A stretch of DNA of 64,000 nucleotides from an uncultured Vampirovibrio sp. (GTDB lineage: Bacteria; Cyanobacteriota; Vampirovibrionia; Gastranaerophilales; Gastranaerophilaceae): contig CAJTPW010000002.1 of NCBI GenBank assembly GCA_910578465.1, positions 426,518 through 490,517 of the forward strand, in the 5' to 3' direction. Shown piece by piece: positions 45,342 to 54,974 of this stretch. A model generated the notes under the pieces. The model worked only from the letters and a program-made list of their open reading frames with translations. It was not told where the DNA came from and ran no database searches. How positions within the stretch are numbered: position 1 is the first letter of the stretch; every line of letters starts with the position of its first letter. Position numbers and translations under genes: made by a program.

Positions 45342-46387
45342 TAAACAGCTTAATACACCCGAATAATGAGCTTTTTAGCCAATTTCCGCTATTATATCCT
45401 CTAATCTGTTTTATTATTACATCCGCAATCGTAATATTTGCCGTACTTGTTCTTGTGTACGTCGAAAGGCGCGCCCTTGCACTGTTTACACTTCGCTACG
45501 GCCCGAACAGAACAGGCAAAGAAGGAATACTGCAGCCTGTTGCGGACGCCATAAAACTGCTTATAAAAGGCGATTTAGCCCCGAAAGAAAGAAGAAAATT
45601 TTTATTTTTCGCAGCGCCGATTATGGTATTTTGCCCTGTCCTTACGGCATTTTGCCTTGTTCCGTTTAATAATGCTTTCTTACAAACAGATTTTAATATA
45701 AGCCTTGTTTTGTTTTCGGCATTAGTATCAATCCCTGTTACAGGTATATTTTTGGCGGGTTTTTCAAGCAACAATAAATATTCTTTAATTGGCGCCGTGC
45801 GCTCGGTTGCACAGGCTTTGAGCTTTGAAATCCCGATGGGCATATGCATTTTGGCCGTATCATTCGTATCGGGAAGCCTTAATATCAATGAAATAATTCA
45901 AGCACAAAGCAGCAGCTTCGGGCTTTTTGGCTGGTATTTCCTTCCGCTTTTTATAGGTACAATTATATTTTTTATATCAAGCCTTGCACTTTTAAACAGA
46001 ACTCCTTTCGACCTCTCTGAAGCAGAGAGTGAGCTTATTTCAGGTTATAATACCGAATATTCCGGGATGAAATTTGCCCTTCTTTTTATAGCGGAATATG
46101 CGCTTTTATTTCTTGTTTCAATGGTTTTTGTATCCCTCTTTTTTGGAGGCTATCTAAGCCCGTTTGGAGCCTATGTTTTGCCCGAAAATTTGCAGCCTAT
46201 AGAACAAACTTTTTGGCTTTTAGTTAAAACTTTTATTGTAATTTTATTTATAATTTTAATAAGAGCAGCGCTCCCAAGACTTCGCTATGACAGGCTTTTA
46301 GAGTTTTCATACAAAGTGCTTTTGCCGCTTTCTTTGATAAATTTAAATGCAGCAATTTTGATTTTGTATTTTAAAGGGTCAATGTAA
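45338..46387 (+). CDS. nuoH: Complex I subunit H
   Basis: 349 aa, eight or so membrane helices. YVERRALALFTLRYGPNRTGKEG is conserved (VERR and RYGPNR), as are RSVAQALSFEIPMG and TPFDLSEAESELISGYNTEYSG. Membrane part of the quinone site. Overlaps neighbours by 1-4 nt. Confidence 0.96.
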   Translation: MINSLIHPNNELFSQFPLLYPLICFIITSAIVIFAVLVLVYVERRALALFTLRYGPNRTGKEGILQPVADAIKLLIKGDLAPKERRKFLFFAAPIMVFCPVLTAFCLVPFNNAFLQTDFNISLVLFSALVSIPVTGIFLAGFSSNNKYSLIGAVRSVAQALSFEIPMGICILAVSFVSGSLNINEIIQAQSSSFGLFGWYFLPLFIGTIIFFISSLALLNRTPFDLSEAESELISGYNTEYSGMKFALLFIAEYALLFLVSMVFVSLFFGGYLSPFGAYVLPENLQPIEQTFWLLVKTFIVILFIILIRAALPRLRYDRLLEFSYKVLLPLSLINLNAAILILYFKGSM

Positions 46388-46791
46388 TGAAAAAAACAGA
46401 TACAGAGCTGATTTCAGACTTTATAAAAGGTGTAGCTTCAACCTTAGTAAGCATTTTCACGGTTTTAAGCTGTGCTTTCAAAAAACGGGCAACCCTTTTG
46501 TACCCTGAAGTTAGGCCTGAAATTCCCGATAATTTCAGAGGAAAAATCGAAATTGACACCGAAAAATGTATAGGCTGCGGACTTTGCACAAAACTTTGTC
46601 CCGCATTCGGCACACTTGCCTTAAAAGAAACAAAAATTGGTAAAAAGCTTGCCATTGTTGATATTTCAAGATGCATATTCTGCGGAAACTGTGCATATAA
46701 TTGCCCGAAGGGTGCTATAAATTTAACAAAACAATACGAACTTGCAACAGACGCCAAAAAAGATTTAATATTAAATACGGAGGATAAATGA
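46387..46791 (+). CDS. nuoI: Complex I subunit I (two 4Fe-4S ferredoxin-like)
   Basis: 134 aa. Two C-x2-C-x2-C-x3-C sets (CIGCGLCTKLCP and CIFCGNCAYNCP) for clusters N6a and N6b. N-terminal amphipathic helix. Without NuoEFG this subunit may be the entry point for electrons. Confidence 0.95.
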   Translation: MKKTDTELISDFIKGVASTLVSIFTVLSCAFKKRATLLYPEVRPEIPDNFRGKIEIDTEKCIGCGLCTKLCPAFGTLALKETKIGKKLAIVDISRCIFCGNCAYNCPKGAINLTKQYELATDAKKDLILNTEDK

Positions 46792-47351
46792 ACACAATAA
46801 ATGCCGTAATTTTCTATATTCTTGGAGCAATTTGCGTCTTTTCCGCCGTTTTTTGCCTGTTTCAAAAAGAAACGTTTAATTCGGTAATTAGTGCTATGGT
46901 GCTGTTTTTTGGAATATCTGGAATTTATTTTCTGCTTGGCGTGCCATACCTTGGGGCGGTGCAAATTCTTCTCTGGGGCGTCGGGATAGGAATTTTAATG
47001 CTTTTTTCCGTTATGATGATAAACAAAAAAGACGAGGGAACAAGTGTTTTAAGGGCCGAAAAACCTGATTTAAAAGCAATTGCGGCACCTGTCGCAGGTG
47101 TTTTATTTGCAATAATTTTAATCCCTTTTATCTTATACGGCTTTAAAGATTTAGAAACGCCGACAGAACACACTATAGAAGGCTTTGCAAGCATTTTGTA
47201 TAAAAATAATGCCTTTAGTTTTGAGCTTGCGGGGATACTGCTTTTTGTTTCAATAATAGGGATTTGCACCGTTATTATAAAAAAAAGAAACAAGGCAAAA
47301 AATTCCGTTGCTTTGAAAATGCCCGAAAACAAAGAAAAGGGGGCAAATTAA
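46788..47351 (+). CDS. nuoJ: Complex I subunit J
   Basis: 187 aa, five membrane helices; GVPYLGAVQILLWGVGIGILMLFSVMM matches the conserved TM3 with its pi-bulge region. Ends in a basic tail. Overlaps nuoI. Confidence 0.93.
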   Translation: MNTINAVIFYILGAICVFSAVFCLFQKETFNSVISAMVLFFGISGIYFLLGVPYLGAVQILLWGVGIGILMLFSVMMINKKDEGTSVLRAEKPDLKAIAAPVAGVLFAIILIPFILYGFKDLETPTEHTIEGFASILYKNNAFSFELAGILLFVSIIGICTVIIKKRNKAKNSVALKMPENKEKGAN

Positions 47352-47352
47352 A

Positions 47353-47910
47353 ATGTTTGAATTATTGTTGAATACCGCCCAAAACCAAACGCAAGAAGTA
47401 ATTCAGGATTTAAACACCGTACAAAACACAGAGCTTACAAGTATTTGGAGCATTTTAGAACCTGGACTTTGCCATTATTTGATTTTAGGTCTTATCATAT
47501 TTATTATCGGGCTTATCATTGTAATTTTAGGTAAAAATTTAATTAAAATCCTTATAGGATTTGAGTTTATGCTCAATTCGGTTTGTATAAATTTTGTAGC
47601 GGCAAATACATTTTTAACAAATGAAAATTCGCCGCTAAGACTGATGAATTCTGCAACGGATCCTGTTCAAAATACAATTGCAAACAGTTTTGCTCCTGTT
47701 CAAAATCTGAATTTTACATTTTCTGCCCCCGAAGGACAGGCTGCAGCGCTTATTATCACAGCAATAGGAGCTATTAATGCGGCCGCGGTTTTAGGGCTTA
47801 TTTGTGCTGTATTTTTCAAATTTAAAAATATAAAAACTTCTTCTCTAAACTCGCTAAAATCGGCAGATTGCCCGAGCGACAGAGATTTAGAAAACGAAAG
47901 CGGGCTGTAA
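47353..47910 (+). CDS. nuoK: Complex I subunit K, enlarged
   Basis: 185 aa, against about 100 usually. The three NuoK helices are recognisable (LILGLIIFIIGLIIVILGKN, LIGFEFMLNSVCINFV with the conserved Glu, and EGQAAALIITAIGAINAAAVLGL), but there is a 35-residue Gln/Asn-rich N-terminal extension, an Asn/Ser/Thr-rich loop of about 35 residues before helix 3, and a 30-residue tail. Unusual, but the frame is uninterrupted. Confidence 0.9.
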   Translation: MFELLLNTAQNQTQEVIQDLNTVQNTELTSIWSILEPGLCHYLILGLIIFIIGLIIVILGKNLIKILIGFEFMLNSVCINFVAANTFLTNENSPLRLMNSATDPVQNTIANSFAPVQNLNFTFSAPEGQAAALIITAIGAINAAAVLGLICAVFFKFKNIKTSSLNSLKSADCPSDRDLENESGL

Positions 47911-47913
47911 ACG

Positions 47914-49860
47914 ATGGATATCACTCAAAACCTCTGGATGCTTTTAATTTTACCGCTTTTTGCGGTGTTGTTTATTTGCATACCAAGCAACTGTGTATCA
48001 ATACCCAAAAGACGCATAACTCTTGGGCTTACGCTGTTTGCTTCGGGACTTTCTTTGATTTTAACACTTTTTTTCGGACACCGTCTGCTTCAAATGCCCG
48101 GCGAGATTTTCGAATCAAATTTCCTGTTTTTAAATGCAGGCACTTTTAAAATACATATAGGCGTGCTTTTAGACAATATTTCAGCCTTTATGCTTTTGAT
48201 ACTTTATATTACGGCAATTTGCACGCAGATTTTTTCATATAAATACATGTGGGATGAAGAGCGCGGAGAAGGTTTTACCAGATATTTCATCCTTTTGAAT
48301 ATGTTTGTCTTTTCAATGGCAGGGCTTATTTTAAGTACAAATTTAATCCAATTTTACCTGTTTTGGGAGCTTGTAGGGCTCTTCAGCTATCTTTTAATCG
48401 GTTTTCACTACAAAAAACCTGACGCCGCACAGGCTGCAAGAAAAGCGTTTCTTGTAAACAGAATAGGGGATTTTGCCCTGTTTGCCGCGGTTATAGGATT
48501 CAGCTGCTATGCCATGAGCGATCATAACACGGTTTTGTACCCATTATTAAGCCTGAATGATGTTAATTCCTGGGGATTTTTAGCATACGCACAGCTTGGA
48601 GCTTTTCTCTATGCAGGAATTTGCCTTCTGGTTTCAATCGGAGCTTTTGCAAAATCCGCTCAAATTCCTTTTCAGGTTTGGCTTGTTGATGCAATGGAAG
48701 CCCCAACACCAATCAGCGCCTTAATCCATTGCGCAACAATGGTTACGGCGGGGGTATATCTTTTAATAAGGCTTTATCCTGCATTGATTTTATCTCCCGC
48801 AATTTTAAAAACAATAGCAATCGTCGGAATTACTACGGCGCTTGTATTTGGAGGGGTTGCAATCGCGCAGAGCGATATTAAAAAAATACTTGCATTTTCA
48901 ACCTCATCTCAACTGGGGCTTATGTTCACAGCGCTCGGCTGCGGCGCATACACAGGCTGTATCTTCTGCCTTGGAATGCATGGTATTGCAAAGGCGCTCC
49001 TATTCTTAATTGCAGGAATTATTATAAATAAAACTCTGACAAAAAACATAAAATTTCTGGGCGGGCTTCGTGAATATATGCCAACTCTCGCCGTAGGCTG
49101 GCTTTTGGGCGCTCTTTCCATTTCCGGAGTATTCTTTAGCGGCTTTTATACAAAAGAAATGATTTTAACCCATCTCTATGATACTGGACAGTATGTTTTC
49201 CTCGGGCTTTCAATATTAACGGGGCTTTTGAGCATTGCATATCTTTTTAGAAGCTATTTTCTAATCTTTGAAGGGCACTACAAAGGCACTTATGATTTTT
49301 CTTCGGATGAAAACCTGCCGCAGGGGAGGTTTTATGATGGTATAAATCTGTTTATGTTTGTACCTGCCTGCGTTTTGGCATTTTTTACAGCATTTCTCGG
49401 CGGTTTTATGGCCCCCGATTTTCAAAGATATATCTACATTTTGAGGCAAAAATTTTACCTTATTCGTCACCCCGAGCTTGAAATTTCAATGTTTGTGCTC
49501 TTTGGCTTAATGATATATCTTATGTGGCAGGTTTACGGTTCAAAAAAATTCAAAATCAAAAGAATACGCACAATCTACAGGCTTTTTGTGCTTCAATTTT
49601 TCATTAACCGTGCGTTTGAAACCTGTTACAGGAGCCTTATTAAAGGATTTTCAAAGGTAATCAAGACTTTAGATAAATATGTTGTAGAAGGCTTTGGCAT
49701 TTTGCTTGCACAAAGCGTCAGATTTGGCTCCTATCTTGTTTCAAGGCTTCAAAACGGAAGCATAAATTCTTATGCGCTTTATTCGTTTATTTTTGTCACA
49801 GCAGTGCTCTTATGCGCAGTAATAGTATACTTCAAAGGAATTTCACAATATGGCGGTTAA
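47914..49860 (+). CDS. nuoL: Complex I subunit L (antiporter-like)
   Basis: 648 aa. Proton-pump subunit with about 14-16 helices: LIQFYLFWELVGLFSYLLIG with the key Glu, PFQVWLVDAMEAPTPISALIH with the Lys-facing region, then a C-terminal lateral helix region. Overlaps nuoM by 11 nt. Confidence 0.96.
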   Translation: MDITQNLWMLLILPLFAVLFICIPSNCVSIPKRRITLGLTLFASGLSLILTLFFGHRLLQMPGEIFESNFLFLNAGTFKIHIGVLLDNISAFMLLILYITAICTQIFSYKYMWDEERGEGFTRYFILLNMFVFSMAGLILSTNLIQFYLFWELVGLFSYLLIGFHYKKPDAAQAARKAFLVNRIGDFALFAAVIGFSCYAMSDHNTVLYPLLSLNDVNSWGFLAYAQLGAFLYAGICLLVSIGAFAKSAQIPFQVWLVDAMEAPTPISALIHCATMVTAGVYLLIRLYPALILSPAILKTIAIVGITTALVFGGVAIAQSDIKKILAFSTSSQLGLMFTALGCGAYTGCIFCLGMHGIAKALLFLIAGIIINKTLTKNIKFLGGLREYMPTLAVGWLLGALSISGVFFSGFYTKEMILTHLYDTGQYVFLGLSILTGLLSIAYLFRSYFLIFEGHYKGTYDFSSDENLPQGRFYDGINLFMFVPACVLAFFTAFLGGFMAPDFQRYIYILRQKFYLIRHPELEISMFVLFGLMIYLMWQVYGSKKFKIKRIRTIYRLFVLQFFINRAFETCYRSLIKGFSKVIKTLDKYVVEGFGILLAQSVRFGSYLVSRLQNGSINSYALYSFIFVTAVLLCAVIVYFKGISQYGG

Positions 49861-51469
49861 TTTTTTGCTTACATTGATAACAAATCTGCTCTCACCGTTT
49901 ATTCTGGTGCTATTGCCTGTTTTTGCAGGACTATTAATTTTGACACCGTTTTTCCCGAATAATGCGGTAAAAATCAGACGGTATGCTAAAGGTTTTTATA
50001 TATTTCACCTTGTATATTCCGTTTGTTTTATGCTTTTTTTAAACCCGAAAGGTACAAGTTTCGGCTTTTTGGAAAAATTGCCTTTTGATATTATACCTGC
50101 GCAAAATTCCGTACATAATGCCCTGAGTTCAGGAGCTACAATATCTTTCGGGCTTGATAATTTGTCAGCCCTTATGTGTGTTTTCACATCGTTTATTATG
50201 CTCTTGGCGCTTATTGTTTCAAAAAGCATGATAACTTCAAAACAGCGTCTTTTTTATTCAATGATGCTGCTTTTGGGGGGCTTTTTAACGGGGATTTTTG
50301 CTGCAAACGATTTATTTACATTCTTTATCTTTTGGGAGCTTGAAATAATCCCTGTATATTTTCTGATTTCAATGTGGGGCGGGGCAAATGCCAAAAAAAG
50401 CGCTTTAAAATTTGTGCTTTATACATTCACAGGCTCTGTTTTAATGTTAATTTCTACGGCTCTGATTTATGCCTTCGCTTTTGATTCCAATATGTTGACG
50501 GATTTTAACAGCTTAATTAACAGAACCGTTGAAATTCCTTTGCTGGTACAGCTTTTAGCGGTTACAGGTTTTCTTGCGGCATTTGCAGTAAAAATGCCCG
50601 TATTTCCTTTACATACCTGGCTTGCAGACGCACATACGGAAGCTCCGACCCCCGTAAGTATGGTTTTAGCAGGCATTATGCTTAAAACCGCAGTTTACGG
50701 GATGATTAGAATTAACATTCAAATGTTCTATGAAATATTTCAAATTATGGCCCCTGCGCTCATTTTCCTTGGTGTAATCGGAATTCTTTGGGGCTCATAC
50801 CTTGCCGTTTCGCAAAATGACATCAAAAGAATGGTTGCTTATTCTTCCATAGCGCATATGGGAATTATTCTTATCGGCATCGCATCGTTCACGGAATACG
50901 GTCTGAACGGGGCAATATTCCACTCTATAGCACACGGGCTCATTTCTGCGGGGCTTTTTGCTGGTGTCGGAATAATTTATTTGAAGTTCAAAACAAGAAA
51001 ACTGGAGCTGCTGGGAGGCATTTCAAAATATGCACCGAAGCTTTGTGCACTAATGCTTGTTATGTGTCTTGGTGCAATGGCCGTGCCTTTTACGGCGGGC
51101 TTTTTGGGCGAGCTTATGTGTTTTACTGGCGGGTTTAACTCTCTGCTTTTGGATAAAACGTTTTTCTTGTCTAACTTAATCCAGCCTGCCGTAATATTTG
51201 GAGCTCTCGGAATTATATTTTCCGCAGTCTATATTTTAAGGCTTTTACACAGAACATTCTTCGGGCTTTCCGAATATAAATACGGAAACCGCGACGAAAT
51301 TGAAGAAAAAGCTTATGAAAACATACAGCTTTCAAATCATCAAAGTATTGTTTTAACCATTATTGTCATAGGAATAATAATCTTCGGACTTTATCCTATG
51401 GGTATTCTGGATAAAATAAGCGCATTTTCCGCGCTAAATATGGAAACAATCCTTACAAACATTTTTTAA
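49850..51469 (+). CDS. nuoM: Complex I subunit M (antiporter-like)
   Basis: 539 aa. Pump subunit: LFTFFIFWELEIIPVYFLI (catalytic Glu), PVFPLHTWLADAHTEAPTPVSMVLAG, and SYLAVSQNDIKRMVAYSSIAHMG. Homologous to NuoL and NuoN. Confidence 0.96.
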   Translation: MAVNFLLTLITNLLSPFILVLLPVFAGLLILTPFFPNNAVKIRRYAKGFYIFHLVYSVCFMLFLNPKGTSFGFLEKLPFDIIPAQNSVHNALSSGATISFGLDNLSALMCVFTSFIMLLALIVSKSMITSKQRLFYSMMLLLGGFLTGIFAANDLFTFFIFWELEIIPVYFLISMWGGANAKKSALKFVLYTFTGSVLMLISTALIYAFAFDSNMLTDFNSLINRTVEIPLLVQLLAVTGFLAAFAVKMPVFPLHTWLADAHTEAPTPVSMVLAGIMLKTAVYGMIRINIQMFYEIFQIMAPALIFLGVIGILWGSYLAVSQNDIKRMVAYSSIAHMGIILIGIASFTEYGLNGAIFHSIAHGLISAGLFAGVGIIYLKFKTRKLELLGGISKYAPKLCALMLVMCLGAMAVPFTAGFLGELMCFTGGFNSLLLDKTFFLSNLIQPAVIFGALGIIFSAVYILRLLHRTFFGLSEYKYGNRDEIEEKAYENIQLSNHQSIVLTIIVIGIIIFGLYPMGILDKISAFSALNMETILTNIF

Positions 51470-51503
51470 AAACTAAACCGCACAAGACCAAAAGGAGATT
51501 ACG

Positions 51504-53180
51504 GTGGAAAACGTTATATATTTTCTCTCTGAAATTATAATTGCCATAGGGGCTGTTGCAGCTGTTACTGCAGGCTTAAAGATAAAAGAAGGCTTCTCTT
51601 CAAAGACCGCTCTTGAAACAGCAGGATTAAAGCCTGCAAAAAATGACCGCCTGAAAAGGAAAAAAGCGGTCCAAAGCCCGAAACGGCAGCTTTTTATTTT
51701 GAATGCAACCCTTTTTATTGCGCTTTTAAGCTTTTTGCCTTTTATTTCGGATTTTATAAAACTTTCGGGCCTGCAAGATTCTTTCGGGCTTTCAACCCTT
51801 ATAAGCATAACTCCTTTTAATGATTACACGGGAACGTTTTTAGGGGGTTGCGTTATAATCAGCCCTTTAAACACTTTGTTCAAATTTCTGATTATATTCA
51901 CAGCTTTTTTCACCTCTGTGCTTTCAGTTTCATTTGTAAAAGTTTTAAATCAAAAGATTACAAATTTCACCGCATTATTTCTCTTTGCCGTTTTGGGCGG
52001 ACTGTTTCTTTGCAGTGCAAACGACTTTTTAACTCTTTTTATATCAATTGAAATAATTTCAACGGCACTTTTCTTTTTGATTGCAAATTTCAGCGACAAA
52101 AAGGAAGAAAAAAAACAAAATTTTAAAATAACAAATATTGGAAACGGTATCGGATACGGCGCACCGCTTGAGGCTTCGGTTAAATATTGTATAACGGGCG
52201 CAATTTCAAGCTGCTTTATGCTTCTTGCAATAAGCTATATATACTTGCATTTAGGTACACTGAATTTTTCCGATATGGAAATTTTAGCCGTAAATAAACT
52301 TTTACCTCAAAGTCCGCTTTTAAATGCGGCAGAGGTCATTTTCTTTCTGGCGCTGGTGTTTAAAATAGGCGCATATCCTTTCTATCTCTGGGTTATGGAT
52401 GTTTTCAAAGGTGTAAATTATTCTACAGGACTTTTTATTTCAACAATGGTTGAAACCGCAGGGCTTGCAGCTATTGTAAAATCAGCTTTTGCGCTTGGCT
52501 TTTTTGGAAGCATACCAAGCTTTGCCCTTATTTTATGCGCGGTTTTAACTCTTGTTCTTGGGAATTTATTTGCATTCAGAACCATTAAAAAAGAGGGCTC
52601 AATCAAAGATTTCCTTGCTTCAAGCAGCATGGCAAATTCAGGATATGCACTTCTTGGGATATCATTTTTTGCGGGCGGGACAATTTGTGCGTCAATATTT
52701 TTCTTCATTGTTTACCTTGTAATGAATATTGGTCTCTGGGCGGGCTTTATGCTTGTTGCTAAAAATCTCAGAGGTGATATTCAAAAAGATACCGAAACAA
52801 TTCCGTCTTTAAGGGGGCTTGCATACATCAGTCCTTCTTTTGCGGCCGCTTTTACCATATGTCTTTTATCATTTGCGGGCTTTCCTGTTATGGCAGGTTT
52901 CAGCGCAAAATTTTACCTTTTTGTTGAAATTTTAAGAAGCGGAGTCTGGGCTGTTTATCCTTTGCTTTTTGCAGCCTTTGCAAGCATTCTTGCCGTTTAT
53001 TATTATTTTAAAATAATTTATTATATGTTCTTAAAGCCTGTTGACTTAAAGGTTTTTAAAAAGAATACAATATTTGATAAAACAAATGTTTATACCGTCA
53101 CATTAATGCTATCGGCAGCGGCCTTGATTGTCCTGTTTTTCTTCAGCGGCCCTGTTATAAGAATGCTCCAAAGCATTTAA
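51504..53180 (+). CDS. nuoN: Complex I subunit N (antiporter-like)
   Basis: 558 aa, GTG start with AAAGGAG upstream. Third pump subunit: FLTLFISIEIISTALFFLIA, a Lys in IGAYPFYLWVMDVFKG, and the SSSMANSGYALLG helix. Residues about 30-60 form a Lys-rich insert of unclear role. Last gene of the operon, with a terminator at 53207. Confidence 0.94.
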   Translation: MENVIYFLSEIIIAIGAVAAVTAGLKIKEGFSSKTALETAGLKPAKNDRLKRKKAVQSPKRQLFILNATLFIALLSFLPFISDFIKLSGLQDSFGLSTLISITPFNDYTGTFLGGCVIISPLNTLFKFLIIFTAFFTSVLSVSFVKVLNQKITNFTALFLFAVLGGLFLCSANDFLTLFISIEIISTALFFLIANFSDKKEEKKQNFKITNIGNGIGYGAPLEASVKYCITGAISSCFMLLAISYIYLHLGTLNFSDMEILAVNKLLPQSPLLNAAEVIFFLALVFKIGAYPFYLWVMDVFKGVNYSTGLFISTMVETAGLAAIVKSAFALGFFGSIPSFALILCAVLTLVLGNLFAFRTIKKEGSIKDFLASSSMANSGYALLGISFFAGGTICASIFFFIVYLVMNIGLWAGFMLVAKNLRGDIQKDTETIPSLRGLAYISPSFAAAFTICLLSFAGFPVMAGFSAKFYLFVEILRSGVWAVYPLLFAAFASILAVYYYFKIIYYMFLKPVDLKVFKKNTIFDKTNVYTVTLMLSAAALIVLFFFSGPVIRMLQSI

Positions 53181-53206
53181 AAATGTCCGCAGCACTTAAT
53201 AATTTT

Positions 53207-53241
53207 AAAGGCGCCTCTGAAATAATTCCGAAGGCGCCTTT
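53207..53241. terminator. Terminator at the end of the nuo operon
   Basis: AAAGGCGCCT and AGGCGCCTTT arms; also suits the converging gene. Confidence 0.85.
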
Positions 53242-53265
53242 AATAAAAAAAATTATACCGCAGAA

Positions 53266-53742
53266 CTACAGACTGTCAAGCTCCATATCAACAGATTCCG
53301 CTTCAACTGCTTCCTGAACTTCAGCCTCAACATCATCTACAACTTCTTCGGTTGCAACGGGTTCAACCGCTTTTTCTTTTGTTTTTGAAGAATCGCTGAA
53401 CAAAGGAGGCGTATTTTCAGACCATGCATTTGTAAATTTTATTTCATGACGGCCAAAAAGCTGATCGTCCTGCGCAGGGTCAAACCATCTTTTAATTGCA
53501 GTATACCATTTTAAGCCGTGAGTATCGGCATTTGCATACGGATCCTGGTTGTAATAAGGAATATATGTTTCATTTGAATGTTTATATCTCACATAGTCTG
53601 CAATTTTGCCCATTTCTTCGGAGTGACCGTCAGACTTTAGAAAAGGAACTGTTGCCATATTTTCTGATTCGATTGAAGCAAATGCAGCGGATGCAACCCC
53701 AAGGGCACCTAAAATGCAAAATGTTATTGCAAATTTTTTCAT
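53266..53742 (-). CDS. Exported hypothetical protein with acidic C-terminus
   Basis: 158 aa, SD AGAGGA. Signal peptide (1-22, AFA). The middle has aromatic stretches (YVRYKHSNETYIPYYNQDPY and KWYTAIKRWFDP); the last 40 residues are Glu/Val/Asp-rich and low-complexity. Not recognised. Single gene between nuo and ispG. Confidence 0.72.
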   Translation of the reverse strand: MKKFAITFCILGALGVASAAFASIESENMATVPFLKSDGHSEEMGKIADYVRYKHSNETYIPYYNQDPYANADTHGLKWYTAIKRWFDPAQDDQLFGRHEIKFTNAWSENTPPLFSDSSKTKEKAVEPVATEEVVDDVEAEVQEAVEAESVDMELDSL

Positions 53743-53833
53743 AATGTAAAATCCTCTAAATTAAATACTTATTATTTTACTAATATTATTATATATTATT
53801 ATTTATTTTTAACCAACTGTTTAGTGTAATTTT

Positions 53834-54907
53834 TTAACTTAAATCCTGAATTATTAAATTTTCAAACTCATCAAGAAGACACTCTTCCTTAACTTTTTTA
53901 ACCAGCACACCTTTTTTAAAGATATATCCTTCACCTATAGCGCCCGCTATGCCGTAATCTGCGTCTTTTGCCTCATTTGGTCCGTTCACGGGACAGCCCA
54001 TTGTGGCAATTGTAACGGAATGTTTCAGATTTTTAAATTTTTCTTCAAATTTTGTCCTTATTCTATCTTCAACCCTGTGTGCAAGACCGATTAAATCGAT
54101 TTGACATCTGCCGCAGGTAGGGCAGGAAACAAAATTTATCCCTTCTTTTCTAAGCTTTAATGCCTTTAAAATATCAATCCCCGCTCTCACCTCTTCAACA
54201 GGGTTTTCCGTTAAAGAAACGCGAATAGTATCCCCTATCCCCTGTGATAACAATGCCCCGAGGCCGATTGCAGATTTTATTATCCCCCCGCGAAGCGTTC
54301 CTGCCTCTGTTACTCCAAGATGTAGGGGATATGGAACTTTTTCATAAATCGAACGATAAGCGTCAATTGTTGTCTGCACATCAGATGATTTCAGCGAAAC
54401 TTTTATAAGATGAAAATCGTTCCTCTCAAGGATTTGGATGTGATCCAGAGCACTTTTTACCATTTTTTCGGAAAGAGACATAGTTTTATCTTCAATTAAA
54501 TATTTTTCCAAAGACCCGCCGTTTACCCCTATCCTAATCGGTGTTTTAGTCTTTTTTGCCATATCGACAACTTTTTTAACGTGGTCCTCTCCGCCTATGT
54601 TTCCAGGGTTCAAGCGAAGTGCGTCAATCCCCGCGTCCATCGCGGCAAGCGCAAGACGATAGTCAAAATGAATATCCGCTACAAGAGGCACGGGGGATTT
54701 TTTCTTAATATCCTTTAGCGCAGCCGCACAATCTTTATTCAACACTGCAAGACGGACAATCTCGCAGCCAGCATTTGCCAGTTCTTTTATTTGAGCAACG
54801 GTTTTTTCGACATCATCCGTTTTTGTATTTGTCATAGATTGAACCGAAACAGGCGCCCCGCAACCGATCGCAACATCCCCTATTTTAATTTGTATCTTTT
54901 CCATCAT
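53834..54907 (-). CDS. ispG: 4-hydroxy-3-methylbut-2-enyl diphosphate synthase (IspG/GcpE)
   Basis: About 357 aa from ATG 54907 (GGGA 6 nt upstream; ATG 54904 is equally possible). Reductive step of the MEP isoprenoid pathway, 4Fe-4S enzyme. PVSVQSMTNTKTDD, LVADIHFDYRLAL, RLNPGNIGG, and cluster Cys in CPTCGRCQ and MGCPVNGPNEAKDADYG. In bacteria flavodoxin or ferredoxin supplies the electrons. It diverges from the phosphoesterase gene. Confidence 0.96.
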   Translation of the reverse strand: MMEKIQIKIGDVAIGCGAPVSVQSMTNTKTDDVEKTVAQIKELANAGCEIVRLAVLNKDCAAALKDIKKKSPVPLVADIHFDYRLALAAMDAGIDALRLNPGNIGGEDHVKKVVDMAKKTKTPIRIGVNGGSLEKYLIEDKTMSLSEKMVKSALDHIQILERNDFHLIKVSLKSSDVQTTIDAYRSIYEKVPYPLHLGVTEAGTLRGGIIKSAIGLGALLSQGIGDTIRVSLTENPVEEVRAGIDILKALKLRKEGINFVSCPTCGRCQIDLIGLAHRVEDRIRTKFEEKFKNLKHSVTIATMGCPVNGPNEAKDADYGIAGAIGEGYIFKKGVLVKKVKEECLLDEFENLIIQDLS

Positions 54908-54962
54908 CAAAATTCCCGTTTGAAATTCCAAATTTACTTTTTAAAAATTCCTGTTTTTATGT

Positions 54963-54968
54963 TAAAAT
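54963..54968 (+). promoter_or_regulatory. -10 element of the phosphoesterase gene, leaderless type
   Basis: TGTTAAAAT is an extended -10, with TTTAAA about 17 nt upstream; it lies exactly 6 nt before the ATG at 54975, and no SD is present. Confidence 0.5.
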
Positions 54969-54974
54969 CATAAC

